Of a stretch of 64,000 nucleotides of DNA, positions 44,105-53,196 are shown piece by piece. The translations under genes and the position numbers were made by a program. A model generated the notes under the pieces. That model was not told where the DNA came from. It worked only from the letters and a program-made list of their open reading frames with translations, and did not search any database. Source of the DNA: Devosia sp. YR412 (GTDB lineage Bacteria > Pseudomonadota > Alphaproteobacteria > Rhizobiales > Devosiaceae). Location of the stretch: positions 124,001 through 188,000 of the forward strand of contig NZ_FOFL01000006.1 in the NCBI RefSeq assembly GCF_900110945.1. Reading direction: 5' to 3'. Every line of letters begins with the position of its first letter. Positions within the stretch are counted from its first letter, which is position 1.

Positions 44105-45388
44105 TTACGGCAAGAACACATCCACCCGCATGCCCTCGCCCGGCTTGCTCTTGATCGCCAGTTGGCCGCGATGGCGGTTGACGATGTGCTTGACGATGGC
44201 CAAGCCGAGGCCGGTGCCTTTTTTCTTGCGGCTGGCGTCGGCGTCGATGCGATAGAAGCGTTCGGTCAGCCGCGGCACGTGTTCGGGCTCGACGCCGGGG
44301 CCGTGGTCGACCACGGTCACCTGATGCTGGTAGCCGGGGCGGCTGGAGGGGGCCAGGTCGATCTCGATGGTCTTGCCGCCGGCGCCGTATTTGATGGCGT
44401 TTTCGACGAGGTTTTCGAAGACTTCATACATCTGCCCGCGATCGCCGGTCGTGGTGCTGGGGCCGTCGAACAGCGTCATGCGGATTTCAAGATCAGCCGC
44501 CTTGGCCTGGACCGACAGGCCCTCGCGCACTTCGCGCAGCAGGCCCGCCAGTTCGATACGGCCGGTGGGGCGCACATGCTGGTGCATTTCAATGCGCGAA
44601 AGGCTCAGCATATCGTCGATCAGTTTGCTCATCCGCTCGGCCTGGCCGCGCATGATGAGAAGGAATTTCTCGCGCGCTGCCGTGTCCTTGGCCGCCGGGC
44701 CGAGCAGCGTGTCGATAAAGCCCATCAGCGAGGCCAAAGGCGTGCGCATTTCATGGCTGGCATTGGCGATGAAGTCGCTGCGCAGCGCATCGACGCGTTT
44801 GAGTTCGGTGAGGCTCTGGAAGGTCACCAGCAATTGGCGATCCTCGTCGCCCAGCCAGTCCTCGCCGCGATGGCGCAGCGGCGACAGCACGACCTTCTCC
44901 CAGGTCTCGGACGGTATGGTCTCATGCAGTTCGATGGTCCGCACCGTGCCCGAGCGCATGGCGTGATCGACGGCCTCGACCAGTTGCGGATTGCGCATGG
45001 CAAAGGTCAGCGGATTGCCACGCGTTACCGAGGGGAACTGCCGACCGGCTGCGGCATTGGCATGCAGCACGACGCTGCGGCGATCGAGCACAAGACAGGG
45101 ATCGGCCAGCGCATCGGCGACGGCAAACACTGCGATATCGTCATTGACCGGCGGCGGCGGGGCGATTTCGACAGTGCGCGTCACGGTGATGGTCGGCGAC
45201 GGAAGCATGGAGACGCCTGCCAGCACGACCAGGAAACTGACCACAGCGGCAATGGGGCTCAATTCACCAAACAGCACCAGCGCCGCAAAGACGCCGAACA
45301 GGCCTGACAGAAGACCGGCCTGGGCGACCAGGCGCGCAGCAGCCACCGCAAAAGGGGATATCGGCTGCTGGAACTGCGGCTCGTCCAT
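44105..45388 (-). CDS. phoR: PhoR-like sensor histidine kinase
   Basis: 427 residues. Short N-terminus, two membrane helices close together with almost no periplasmic part (GLLSGLFGVFAALVLFGELSPIAAVVSFLVVLAGVSML), a PAS-like region (about 85-190) and a kinase core: H-box FIANASHEMRTPLASL, N-box FENLVENAIKYG, G1 VVDHGPGV, G2 GTGLGLAIVKH. This layout is that of the phosphate-starvation kinase PhoR. No phoB or pst gene is in view; they may lie elsewhere. Divergent polyphosphate kinase supports a phosphate role. Confidence 0.85.
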   Translation of the reverse strand: MDEPQFQQPISPFAVAAARLVAQAGLLSGLFGVFAALVLFGELSPIAAVVSFLVVLAGVSMLPSPTITVTRTVEIAPPPPVNDDIAVFAVADALADPCLVLDRRSVVLHANAAAGRQFPSVTRGNPLTFAMRNPQLVEAVDHAMRSGTVRTIELHETIPSETWEKVVLSPLRHRGEDWLGDEDRQLLVTFQSLTELKRVDALRSDFIANASHEMRTPLASLMGFIDTLLGPAAKDTAAREKFLLIMRGQAERMSKLIDDMLSLSRIEMHQHVRPTGRIELAGLLREVREGLSVQAKAADLEIRMTLFDGPSTTTGDRGQMYEVFENLVENAIKYGAGGKTIEIDLAPSSRPGYQHQVTVVDHGPGVEPEHVPRLTERFYRIDADASRKKKGTGLGLAIVKHIVNRHRGQLAIKSKPGEGMRVDVFLP

Positions 45389-45421
45389 GTTTTTTTTCTG
45401 TGAATCAGCCAGTTGCGACGC

Positions 45422-45437
45422 CCCTTGCGCGCAAGGG
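45422..45437. promoter_or_regulatory. 16-bp perfect palindrome between phoR and ppk2
   Basis: CCCTTGCGCGCAAGGG in the 90-base divergent gap. Candidate operator or supercoil-sensitive site; it does not resemble the PhoB box. Confidence 0.35.
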
Positions 45438-45478
45438 CGCCTTCATAGCACGGTGAAGATGACAATGGAGCGACACCA

Positions 45479-46336
45479 GTGACCGACCCTCTCGACGGCT
45501 TTGACCTCGACAATCCCGAACTGCCCAAGGCGATCAAGAAACACGCCATGGCTTCGGGCGGCTACCCTTATGAGGATAAGCTCGATAGCGACATCTATGA
45601 AGCCCATATGCTGGCTTTGCAAAAGCAATTGGTGCTGCTGCAGGCTCATCTCGCCAAGAGCGGCGAGCGCATCATGGTGGTGTTCGAGGGGCGCGATGCC
45701 GCCGGCAAGGGCGGCACGATCAAGACCTATCTGGAAAACCTCAATCCCCGCTACAATCTGATCGCCGCCCTGCCCAAGCCCAACGATCGGGAAAGCACGC
45801 AATGGTATTTCCAGCGCTATGTCGACTGGATGCCGGCGGCCGGGGAAACCGTGCTGTTCGACCGCTCCTGGTATAACCGCGCCGGCGTCGAGCGCGTTAT
45901 GGGCTTCTGTACGCCCGAGCAGACCGAGCATTTCCTCGAAGAGGCGCCGGAATTCGAAAAGCGCATCACCAAGGACGGCATCCATCTGTTCAAATTCTGG
46001 CTGTCGATCGGCCAGGAAATGCAGCTCAAGCGCTTCCACGACCGGCGGCATGATCCGCTGAAAGTCTGGAAGCTGTCGCCGATCGACCTCGAGGCGCTCA
46101 ACAAGTGGGACGCCTATAGCGAAGCGCGCGACGAGATGCTGAAACGCACCGACAAGCCGCATGCGCCCTGGACGGTAATCCGCGCCAATGATAAGCGCCG
46201 CGGCCGGATTAACGTCATCCAGACCGTGCTGGATCGGCTGGAGTTTGCGGGCAAGGACGGCAAGGCCATTGGCGAGATCGATCCGAAAATTACGCTGAGT
46301 GCGGCGGATTTTATGAAGCTGCAGAAGGCGGAGTGA
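45479..46336 (+). CDS. ppk2: Polyphosphate kinase 2
   Basis: 285 residues, single-domain PPK2. Transfers phosphate between polyphosphate and a nucleoside di- or monophosphate, in the cytoplasm. GTG start at 45479. Walker A GRDAAGKGG, Walker B/lid FDRSWYNRAGVERVMGF, and the characteristic RFHDRRHDPLKVWKLSPIDLEALNKWD are intact. The sub-class (GDP/ADP-phosphorylating class I) is likely from length but not proven. Its head-to-head pairing with phoR links it to phosphate status. Confidence 0.94.
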   Translation: MTDPLDGFDLDNPELPKAIKKHAMASGGYPYEDKLDSDIYEAHMLALQKQLVLLQAHLAKSGERIMVVFEGRDAAGKGGTIKTYLENLNPRYNLIAALPKPNDRESTQWYFQRYVDWMPAAGETVLFDRSWYNRAGVERVMGFCTPEQTEHFLEEAPEFEKRITKDGIHLFKFWLSIGQEMQLKRFHDRRHDPLKVWKLSPIDLEALNKWDAYSEARDEMLKRTDKPHAPWTVIRANDKRRGRINVIQTVLDRLEFAGKDGKAIGEIDPKITLSAADFMKLQKAE

Positions 46337-46352
46337 TCGGCGGCAAGCAAGA

Positions 46353-46469
46353 ATACCCCCACCTAGCCTCCCCCTGAAAAGGGGGAGGAATCCGCGCGGT
46401 GGTTGGGCAAAATGTGCCTCAAACTGGATCGGTTCCTCCCCCTATCAGGGGGAGGGTAGGTGGGGGTAT
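46353..46469. repeat. Palindromic intergenic repeat, family 3
   Basis: Large inverted repeat: left arm ATACCCCCACCTAGCCTC plus CCCCTGA, right arm its near-perfect complement ending TGGGGGTAT; each arm folds further on itself. Fills most of the 229-base gap between ppk2 and the amidohydrolase gene. Confidence 0.75.
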
Positions 46470-46565
46470 CCCGACAAAGACTCGTCTTCGCCACCTCCCC
46501 ATTGACACCCCATGCCAATGTGAAACTACTGTTACAAAAGCGACAATTGCTGCGCAGGGGCCAAG

Positions 46566-47336
46566 TTGGACGTTAGCGGTCAAAAGGCGGTGCTGGTTTC
46601 CAATGCGCGGGGGCAATCGCCCTTCGTCATTGTCTGCGACCATGCCAGCAACCGGATTCCCGCCAAATATGGCGACCTCGGCCTCAACCAGATCGAGCGC
46701 CTCAGCCACATTGCCTGGGACCCCGGCGCACTGGCCGTGAGCCGCACCCTGTCGGAACTGCTCGATGCGCCCCTGGTGCAATCGACCGTTTCCCGGCTGA
46801 TCATCGACTGCAATCGCGCCCATGACGCGCCGGACCTGATCTGGACGCTGTCGGAGGCCACGCGCATTGCCGCCAATGAAAATCTCGATGGTGACGAGCG
46901 GCAGTACCGCATCGACCGCTTCCATCGCCCCTATCACGCCTCCATCGAGACGCTGCTCGAGGCGCGCCGCCATGCCGGCCGCGAGACGATCCTGGTCTGC
47001 ATGCATTCCTTCACCCCGGTCTATCACGGGGTAAAACGCCCCTGGCCGATCGGGCTGATCCATGGGCTCGACACCGGATATACGGCAGCGCTCTATGATG
47101 CGCTCAAGGCGGACGACCCTTCGCTCAATGTCGGCTGGAACGAGCCCTATGCGGCGCTTAATGGCGTGACGCTGACGCTGGAAAAGCATGGTGACGGACG
47201 CGGGCTCGAAGCCACCATGGTGGAAATCCGCCACGACGAAATTCTCGAACCTGCCGGGGTGGCCCATTGGTCGGCCCGGCTGGCGCATTGTCTCGAAACG
47301 GCGCGGGTCGCGCGCAGAGGGGCAATGGCAGTCTAG
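46566..47336 (+). CDS. N-formylglutamate amidohydrolase family protein
   Basis: 256 residues, TTG start at 46566. Zinc-dependent amidohydrolase fold (PF05013 type): VIVCDHASNRIPAKYG with metal ligands D/H, LIIDCNRA, HRPYHASIETLL, VCMHSFTPVY and a C-terminal MVEIRHDEI. In histidine degradation such enzymes release glutamate from N-formylglutamate, but no hut genes are here. It instead opens a cluster with an ethanolamine-type permease, a glutamine-synthetase-like ligase and two dehydrogenases, so hydrolysis of a gamma-glutamyl or N-acyl intermediate is plausible. That role is inference. Confidence 0.85.
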   Translation: MDVSGQKAVLVSNARGQSPFVIVCDHASNRIPAKYGDLGLNQIERLSHIAWDPGALAVSRTLSELLDAPLVQSTVSRLIIDCNRAHDAPDLIWTLSEATRIAANENLDGDERQYRIDRFHRPYHASIETLLEARRHAGRETILVCMHSFTPVYHGVKRPWPIGLIHGLDTGYTAALYDALKADDPSLNVGWNEPYAALNGVTLTLEKHGDGRGLEATMVEIRHDEILEPAGVAHWSARLAHCLETARVARRGAMAV

Positions 47337-47363
47337 ATCTACCGGGCTTTAAATCAGGGGGAC

Positions 47364-48878
47364 GTGACTATGGCTGAGACGAGAAAGGTCGGCAGTGTCG
47401 CCTATGCGACGCGCGACAAGAGCTATTTCGAAAAACGCGGGCTGGAACGCTATGCGGGCATCTGGAGCCTTTGGGCTCTCGGTGTCGGCGCGGTGATTTC
47501 CGGCCATTTCTCCGGCTGGAATTTCGGCTTCATGACCGGCGGCTGGGGCGGCATGGTGGTCGCCGCCGCGATCATCGCCGTGATGTATCTGGGCCTCGTC
47601 TCCTCCATCGCCGAAATGAGCCCGGCCCTGCCGCATACCGGCGCGGCCTATTCCTTCGCCCGCACCTCGATGGGCCCCTGGGGCGGCTTCATCACCGGCC
47701 TGTTCGAAAACGTCGAATATGTGCTGACGCCAGCGGTGATCGTGACCTTCATCTCGGGCTATTTCGGCTCGATCACCGGGCTCGACACGGCATACTATCC
47801 GCTGCTTTGGGTGGTGTTCTTCGTCATCTTCCTCGCGCTCAACATCTACGGCGTGGCGCTCTCCTATAAGGTGACGCTGGTCGTCACCCTGATCTCACTG
47901 GCCGGCCTTGCCTTCTTCTGGGTCAGCGCCTTCCCCAATATCGACTTCTCGCGCTGGGCACTCAATATCGGCGTAGGCCCGGATGGCGGCGCCGTGGAAT
48001 TGCCCGAGGGCAATGGCGAGTGGTTCCCCTTCGGCTGGCAAGGCGTCCTCGCCACCCTGCCCTTCGCGGTCTGGCTGTTCCTTGCCATCGAGCAGGTGCC
48101 GCTGGCCGCCGAGGAATCGGTCGATCCCAAGCGTGACCTGCCGCGCGGCATCCTGCTCGGCTTCTGCACGCTCTTGCTATCGGCCTTCCTCATCGTGCTG
48201 CTCAACCCCTCCATTCCGGGCGTCGGCAGCTTTGCGCTGGGAAGCTCGCTGGAGCCAGCACTCGACGGTATCCGCGCCATCTATGGCGATGCCGCCGCGC
48301 CGATCTTTGGCGTCGTGGCGCTGATCGGGCTGGTCGCTTCATTCCACACCATCCTCTATGCGCAGGGCCGCCAGGTCTATTCGCTGAGCCGGGCCGGCTA
48401 TTTCCCGTCGGCGCTGTCGGTGACGCATGGCACGTACAAGACGCCGCATCTGGCGATGATCGCCGGCGCCACGCTGGGTCTCGTCGTCATGCTGGCGATC
48501 TGGTTCGTCAATGGCGGTGGTGGGCCGGGCGAGACCCAGCTCGGCGATGACATCATCGGCTCGGTGCTGCTTAACATGGCCGTGTTCGGCGCCATGCTGA
48601 GCTATATCATGCAGGCCCTGAGCTTTATCATCCTGCGCCGCAACCAGCCCAATATCGAGCGGCCGTTCAAGTCGCCCGTGGGCATTCCCGGTGCGGTTTT
48701 GACCATCATCATCGCGGCGGTAACGCTGTTCTACCAGCTGCAGGACCCGAACTTCTTCAAGGGCGTGATCTGGGTGGTCCTCTGGTGCGCCGTGGGCATT
48801 GCCTATTTCGCCCTGGTCGGCCGTCACAAGCTGATCATGTCGCCGGAAGAAGAATTCGCGCTCGAACACAAGGCGTAA
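47364..48878 (+). CDS. eat: APC-family permease, ethanolamine permease type
   Basis: 504 residues, about twelve helices. Opening RGLERYAGIWSLWALGVGAVISGHFSGWNFGF matches ethanolamine permeases (EAT subfamily of amino-acid/polyamine transporters); later PLAAEESVDPKRDLPRGI and LYAQGRQVYSLSRAGYFP are also family blocks. Starts 27 bases after the amidohydrolase; upstream GGGGGACGTG is the ribosome site. Expected to import ethanolamine or a similar amino alcohol for the enzymes that follow. Confidence 0.86.
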   Translation: MTMAETRKVGSVAYATRDKSYFEKRGLERYAGIWSLWALGVGAVISGHFSGWNFGFMTGGWGGMVVAAAIIAVMYLGLVSSIAEMSPALPHTGAAYSFARTSMGPWGGFITGLFENVEYVLTPAVIVTFISGYFGSITGLDTAYYPLLWVVFFVIFLALNIYGVALSYKVTLVVTLISLAGLAFFWVSAFPNIDFSRWALNIGVGPDGGAVELPEGNGEWFPFGWQGVLATLPFAVWLFLAIEQVPLAAEESVDPKRDLPRGILLGFCTLLLSAFLIVLLNPSIPGVGSFALGSSLEPALDGIRAIYGDAAAPIFGVVALIGLVASFHTILYAQGRQVYSLSRAGYFPSALSVTHGTYKTPHLAMIAGATLGLVVMLAIWFVNGGGGPGETQLGDDIIGSVLLNMAVFGAMLSYIMQALSFIILRRNQPNIERPFKSPVGIPGAVLTIIIAAVTLFYQLQDPNFFKGVIWVVLWCAVGIAYFALVGRHKLIMSPEEEFALEHKA

Positions 48879-48922
48879 ATAACTCCAGAGGTCGCGGTCA
48901 TGCACCGCGGCCTTCCCACGCC

Positions 48923-49048
48923 CGATGTCACCCCGGCCTTGAGCCGGGGCCCATCCCGAGATCAGGCCGCAAGATAGATCGAACGAGCCACCTTGCGGCT
49001 GCGCAGACATCTCAGGATGGATCCCGGCTCAAGGCCGGGATGACATCG
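48923..49048. repeat. Palindromic intergenic repeat, family 1 copy B
   Basis: Ends CGATGTCA / TGACATCG; left arm CCCCGGCCTTGAGCCGGGG, right arm CCCGGCTCAAGGCCGGG, with a CCGCAAG...CTTGCGG stem between them. Lies between permease and ligase genes, in the same orientation as copy C. Confidence 0.88.
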
Positions 49049-49088
49049 CGTGGGTGGATAGTGACGGTGGAATAAGAGGAGAATTCCC

Positions 49089-50450
49089 ATGGCCTACAGT
49101 CTTGCCGAACTGAAGAAGGACGTCGCTGCCGGGTCCATCGACACCGTGCTGGTCGCCTTTCCCGACATGCAGGGCCGCATGATCGGCAAGCGTTTCCAGG
49201 CCGAATATTTCCTCGAAGTCGCCAATGACGAGACGCATGGCTGCGACTATCTGCTGGCCGACGATATCGACATGGAACCGGTGCCCGGCTATGCGGCTGC
49301 AAACTGGGGCAAGGGCTATGGCGATTTCGTCATGAAGCCGGACCTCGCGACGCTGATGAAAGCCACCTGGCTCGAAGGCACCGCCATCGTGCTGTGCGAT
49401 CTCAGCGATCACCATCATCACGAACCGATCGCCCATAGCCCGCGCGCCATTCTCAAGCGCCAGCTCGATCGTCTCGCCGCTATGGGTTACACCGCCAATG
49501 CCGCTACGGAACTCGAATTCTATCTGTTCGACGAGGACTACCGCACCATCGCCCAGAAGGGCTTTGCCAAGGCACAGACCGCCGGCGATTACATCCAGGA
49601 TTACCACATCTTCCAGACCACCAAGGAAGAGGGCGTGATGCGCGCTTTGCGCAAGCATCTTCAGGCCTCGGGCATTCCGGTGGAAAGCTCGAAGGGCGAG
49701 TGGGGCCCGGGACAGGAAGAGATCAACGTCAAATATGCCGATGCGCTGACCATGGCCGACCGCCATGTCGTGCTGAAAAATGCCACCAAGGAAATCGCCT
49801 GGGCGCAAGGCAAGGCCGTGACCTTCATGGCCAAGTGGGACTATGCGCTGGCCGGCTCGTCGAGCCATATCCACATGTCGCTGGCCGATAAATCGGGCAA
49901 GCCGATGTTCGTCGATGCCAAGGACGAGCGCGGCATGAGCGATGTGATGAAGCATTTCATGGCCGGGCAACTGGCCTATGCCCGCGACATCACCTATTTC
50001 CTCGCGCCCTATATCAACAGCTACAAGCGCTTCCAGGCCGGCACGTTTGCGCCGACCAAGGCGATCTGGTCGCCCGACAACCGCACCGCCGGCTTCCGCC
50101 TCTGCGGCGAGCATTCCAAATCCATCCGCGTCGAATGCCGCATGGGCGGCGCCGACCTCAATCCCTATCTGGCCCTGGCCGCCCTGATCGCCGCCGGCAT
50201 CGAGGGCATCGAGGAAAAACTGCCGCTCGAACCGGCCTTCGTCGGCGACGCCTATGTCACGCAAAAGCTGCGCGAAATTCCCAAAACTCTGCGCGAGGCG
50301 ACTGACACGCTGCGCGGTTCCGCCATGCTGAAGGATGCCTTTGGCGAAGAGGTCATCGCCCATTATGTGCACACGGCCGAATGGGAACAGGGCGAATATG
50401 ATCGCCGGGTGACCGACTGGGAACTCAAGCGCGGCTTTGAGCGGAGCTAG
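49089..50450 (+). CDS. Glutamine-synthetase-family ligase (gamma-glutamylamide synthetase-like)
   Basis: 453 residues; AGAGGAGAATTCCC precedes the ATG. ATP-dependent amide ligase of the GlnA/PuuA/GlnT superfamily. Metal and glutamate residues: ATELEFYLFDE, GEWGPGQEEINVKYADAL, SSSHIHMSL, NRTAGFRL and VECRMGGADLNPYLALAA. The adenylylation Tyr loop (NLYDLP) of true glutamine synthetase is missing, and neighbours are dehydrogenases and an ethanolamine-type permease, so gamma-glutamylation of an amine is more likely than ammonia assimilation. The gene is flanked on both sides by direct copies of repeat family 1. Confidence 0.88.
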   Translation: MAYSLAELKKDVAAGSIDTVLVAFPDMQGRMIGKRFQAEYFLEVANDETHGCDYLLADDIDMEPVPGYAAANWGKGYGDFVMKPDLATLMKATWLEGTAIVLCDLSDHHHHEPIAHSPRAILKRQLDRLAAMGYTANAATELEFYLFDEDYRTIAQKGFAKAQTAGDYIQDYHIFQTTKEEGVMRALRKHLQASGIPVESSKGEWGPGQEEINVKYADALTMADRHVVLKNATKEIAWAQGKAVTFMAKWDYALAGSSSHIHMSLADKSGKPMFVDAKDERGMSDVMKHFMAGQLAYARDITYFLAPYINSYKRFQAGTFAPTKAIWSPDNRTAGFRLCGEHSKSIRVECRMGGADLNPYLALAALIAAGIEGIEEKLPLEPAFVGDAYVTQKLREIPKTLREATDTLRGSAMLKDAFGEEVIAHYVHTAEWEQGEYDRRVTDWELKRGFERS

Positions 50451-50484
50451 GTCTCCTTGCTGCCACACATCATACGGCATACTC

Positions 50485-50615
50485 CGTGTCACCCCGGCCT
50501 TGAGCCGGGGCCCATCCCGAGATAGTGCCACAGCCGCAAGATCGACCGAACGAACCACCTGGCGGCAGGACGAGCATCTCGAGATGGATCCCGGCTCAGG
50601 GCCGGGATGACACCG
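50485..50615. repeat. Palindromic intergenic repeat, family 1 copy C
   Basis: Same arms and order as copy B (left CCCCGGCCTTGAGCCGGGG, right CCCGGCTCAGGGCCGGG with one change), ends CGTGTCA / TGACACCG. Sits between ligase and aldehyde dehydrogenase genes. Confidence 0.88.
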
Positions 50616-50638
50616 TGAATTGGGAGAGGCCCTGAAGA

Positions 50639-52021
50639 ATGACTGACACTGTAAAAATCATCTCCCCCGTGGACGGCAGCATCTATGCCGAGCGGCCCGT
50701 CGCCACTGCCGTCGAGATCGAGGCCTCGGTCATCCGGGCCAAAGCCGCGCGGCATGCCTGGCATGAGACGACGATTGCCGAACGGCAGAAGATCCTGACG
50801 CATTTCGTCGATGCGCTGCTGCTGATGAATGACGATATCGTTCCTGAACTGGCCTGGCAGATGGGTCGCCCGATCCGTTTTGGCGGCGAAAAGCGCGGCG
50901 TCGAGGAGCGTGCGCGCTATATGATCGAGCTGGCCGCCGAGGCACTGGCGCCGTCGATCAAGCCCGAGAAAGAGGGTTTCACCCGCTACATCACCCGTGA
51001 GGCGCTCGGCACCGTCATGGTGATCGCGCCGTGGAACTATCCCTTCCTCACCGCGGTCAATTCCATCGTGCCGGGCCTGATGGCGGGCAATGCGGTGATC
51101 CTCAAGCATGCCTCCCAAACGCTGCTGGCCGGCGAGCGCTTCGCCGCTGCTGCCGAAAGCGCCGGGCTACCCGTTGGCCTGTTCCAGAATCTAGTGCTGG
51201 GTCACGAGGATACCGAAAAGCTGATCGGCTCGGGCCAGATCGACCATATCAATTTCACCGGCTCGGTCGAAGGCGGCCGCCGCATCGAAAAAGCCGCCGC
51301 CGGCACCTTTGCCACGCTCGGCCTCGAACTCGGCGGCAAGGACCCGGCCTATGTCCGCGCCGATGCCAATCTCGACAATGCCGTCGAAAACCTCGTCGAT
51401 GGCTCGTTCTTCAATTCCGGCCAGTCCTGCTGCGGCGTCGAGCGCATCTATGTGCATGAAAGCGTCTATGGCAATTTCGTCGAACGCTTCATCGACAATG
51501 CCCGCGGCTGGCCCCTGGGCAATCCGCTCGATGCCGACACGATCGTCGGCCCGATGGCCCGCGGCAATTTTGCCGACCATGTGCGCCAGCAGACCGAAGA
51601 GGCACTGCGCGGTGGCGCGACGCGCCATCTCAACACAAAGCATGACCTCGACAAGCCTGGCTCGCCCTATCTGGCGCCGGAAGTGCTGACCAATGTCAAT
51701 CACCAGATGTCGGTGATGCGGGAGGAAAGCTTTGGCCCGGTGGTCGGCATCATGAAGGTGGCCGACGACGCCGAAGCCATCACCCTGATGAACGACAGCC
51801 CCTATGGCCTCACCGCCTCGATCTGGACCGAAGACCTCGACGCCGCTGCCCATATCGGGGCGCGGGTTGAAACCGGTACGGTCTTTGCCAATCGCTGCGA
51901 CTATCTAGATCCGGCGCTGGTCTGGACCGGCGTCAAGGACACCGGCAAGGGCGGCGGCCTCTCAGAAATCGGCTATGCCAATTTGAGCCAGCCGAAATCC
52001 TATCACCTCAAGCGGGTATGA
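50639..52021 (+). CDS. Aldehyde dehydrogenase (NAD(P)+-dependent)
   Basis: 460 residues, soluble. Oxidises an aldehyde to an acid. Catalytic Cys in FFNSGQSCCGVER, general-base Glu in LGLELGGKDPAYV, proton-relay Asn in IAPWNYPF, cofactor loop FTGSVEGGRRI. Start ATG 50639 lies just after repeat copy C. Overlaps nothing but is only 4 bases from the alcohol dehydrogenase gene, so the two enzymes probably act in sequence on the alcohol end of the imported or glutamylated compound. Confidence 0.93.
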   Translation: MTDTVKIISPVDGSIYAERPVATAVEIEASVIRAKAARHAWHETTIAERQKILTHFVDALLLMNDDIVPELAWQMGRPIRFGGEKRGVEERARYMIELAAEALAPSIKPEKEGFTRYITREALGTVMVIAPWNYPFLTAVNSIVPGLMAGNAVILKHASQTLLAGERFAAAAESAGLPVGLFQNLVLGHEDTEKLIGSGQIDHINFTGSVEGGRRIEKAAAGTFATLGLELGGKDPAYVRADANLDNAVENLVDGSFFNSGQSCCGVERIYVHESVYGNFVERFIDNARGWPLGNPLDADTIVGPMARGNFADHVRQQTEEALRGGATRHLNTKHDLDKPGSPYLAPEVLTNVNHQMSVMREESFGPVVGIMKVADDAEAITLMNDSPYGLTASIWTEDLDAAAHIGARVETGTVFANRCDYLDPALVWTGVKDTGKGGGLSEIGYANLSQPKSYHLKRV

Positions 52022-52025
52022 CCTG

Positions 52026-53180
52026 ATGACCAAAGCCAACTGGAACTACCCCACCGCCATTAAGTTCGGTCCCGGCCGCATTGCCGAACTGCCTGAAGCG
52101 CTGAAGGCTGCCGGCATTTCCCGGCCGCTGCTTGTCACTGACTCTGGCCTCGCCGGTCTGCCGGTGACGCAGAATACGCTGAAGCTCCTAAAGGACGCCG
52201 GCATTCCGGTTGGTCTGTTCGCCGATGTGAAGCCCAATCCGATCTCGGCCAATGTCGAGGCCGGCATCAAGGTCCTCCGCGAGGGCGGCCATGATGGCGT
52301 CATCGCCTTCGGTGGCGGCTCGGGCCTCGATGTCGGCAAGGTCATTGCCTTCATGGCCGGCCAGACCCGCCCGATGTGGGATTTCGAGGATATCGGTGAT
52401 TGGTGGACCCGCGCCGATCCCGCTGGCATTTTCCCGATCGTCGCCGTGCCGACCACCGCCGGCACCGGTTCGGAAGTCGGCCGCGCCGGCGTCATCACCG
52501 ACGAGACCACCCATACCAAGAAGGTGATCTTCCACCCGCTGATGATGCCAAAAGTCGTCATCGCCGATCCAGAGCTCACCGTGGGCATGCCCAAATTCAT
52601 CACCGTCGGCACAGGCATGGATGCGCTGGCACACTGTTTGGAGGCCTATTGCGCGCCGGGCTATCATCCGCTGGCCGATGGCATTGCGGTGGAAGGCATT
52701 CGCCTGGTGTTTGAAAACCTGCCCAAGGTCTATGCCGATCCGCTTGACGTCGAAGCCCGCGGCCATCTGATGAGCGCCGCCGCCATGGGCGCCACGGCCT
52801 TCCAGAAGGGGCTCGGTGCCATTCACGCGTTGAGCCATCCGGTCGGCGCGCTCTATGACACCCACCACGGCATGACCAATGCGGTGTTCATGCCCTATGT
52901 GCTGGCCGTCAATCGGGTGGCGGTGGAAGCGAAGCTGGCGCGGCTCTCGGCCTATCTCGGGCTGGCGCCGACCTATGAGGCGTTCCTGCACGCCGTGATC
53001 GCCCTGCGACTGCGCCTCGACGTGCCGCATACTCTGGCGGAGTTCAAGGTCGATGGCAGCAAGCGCGAGCTGATCGGCGACATGGCGATTGTCGACCCGA
53101 CGGCGGGGGGCAATCCGGTGGAATTGACCAAAGATCGCGCGCTGGAGATTTTCGATCGGGCAATGGAGGGGCGGGTTTAG
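52026..53180 (+). CDS. Iron-containing alcohol dehydrogenase
   Basis: 384-residue group III dehydrogenase. N-terminal Rossmann-like part with IAFGGGSGLDVGKVIAFM and VPTTAGTGSEVG, C-terminal helical part with iron ligands in GTGMDALAHCLEAY and HALSHPVGALYDTHHGMTNAVFMP (Asp/His set complete). Starts 4 bases after the aldehyde dehydrogenase. Expected to turn a primary alcohol into an aldehyde for that enzyme. Last gene of the cluster; a family 2 palindromic repeat follows. Confidence 0.93.
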   Translation: MTKANWNYPTAIKFGPGRIAELPEALKAAGISRPLLVTDSGLAGLPVTQNTLKLLKDAGIPVGLFADVKPNPISANVEAGIKVLREGGHDGVIAFGGGSGLDVGKVIAFMAGQTRPMWDFEDIGDWWTRADPAGIFPIVAVPTTAGTGSEVGRAGVITDETTHTKKVIFHPLMMPKVVIADPELTVGMPKFITVGTGMDALAHCLEAYCAPGYHPLADGIAVEGIRLVFENLPKVYADPLDVEARGHLMSAAAMGATAFQKGLGAIHALSHPVGALYDTHHGMTNAVFMPYVLAVNRVAVEAKLARLSAYLGLAPTYEAFLHAVIALRLRLDVPHTLAEFKVDGSKRELIGDMAIVDPTAGGNPVELTKDRALEIFDRAMEGRV

Positions 53181-53196
53181 CGAAACGCGAAACCGG

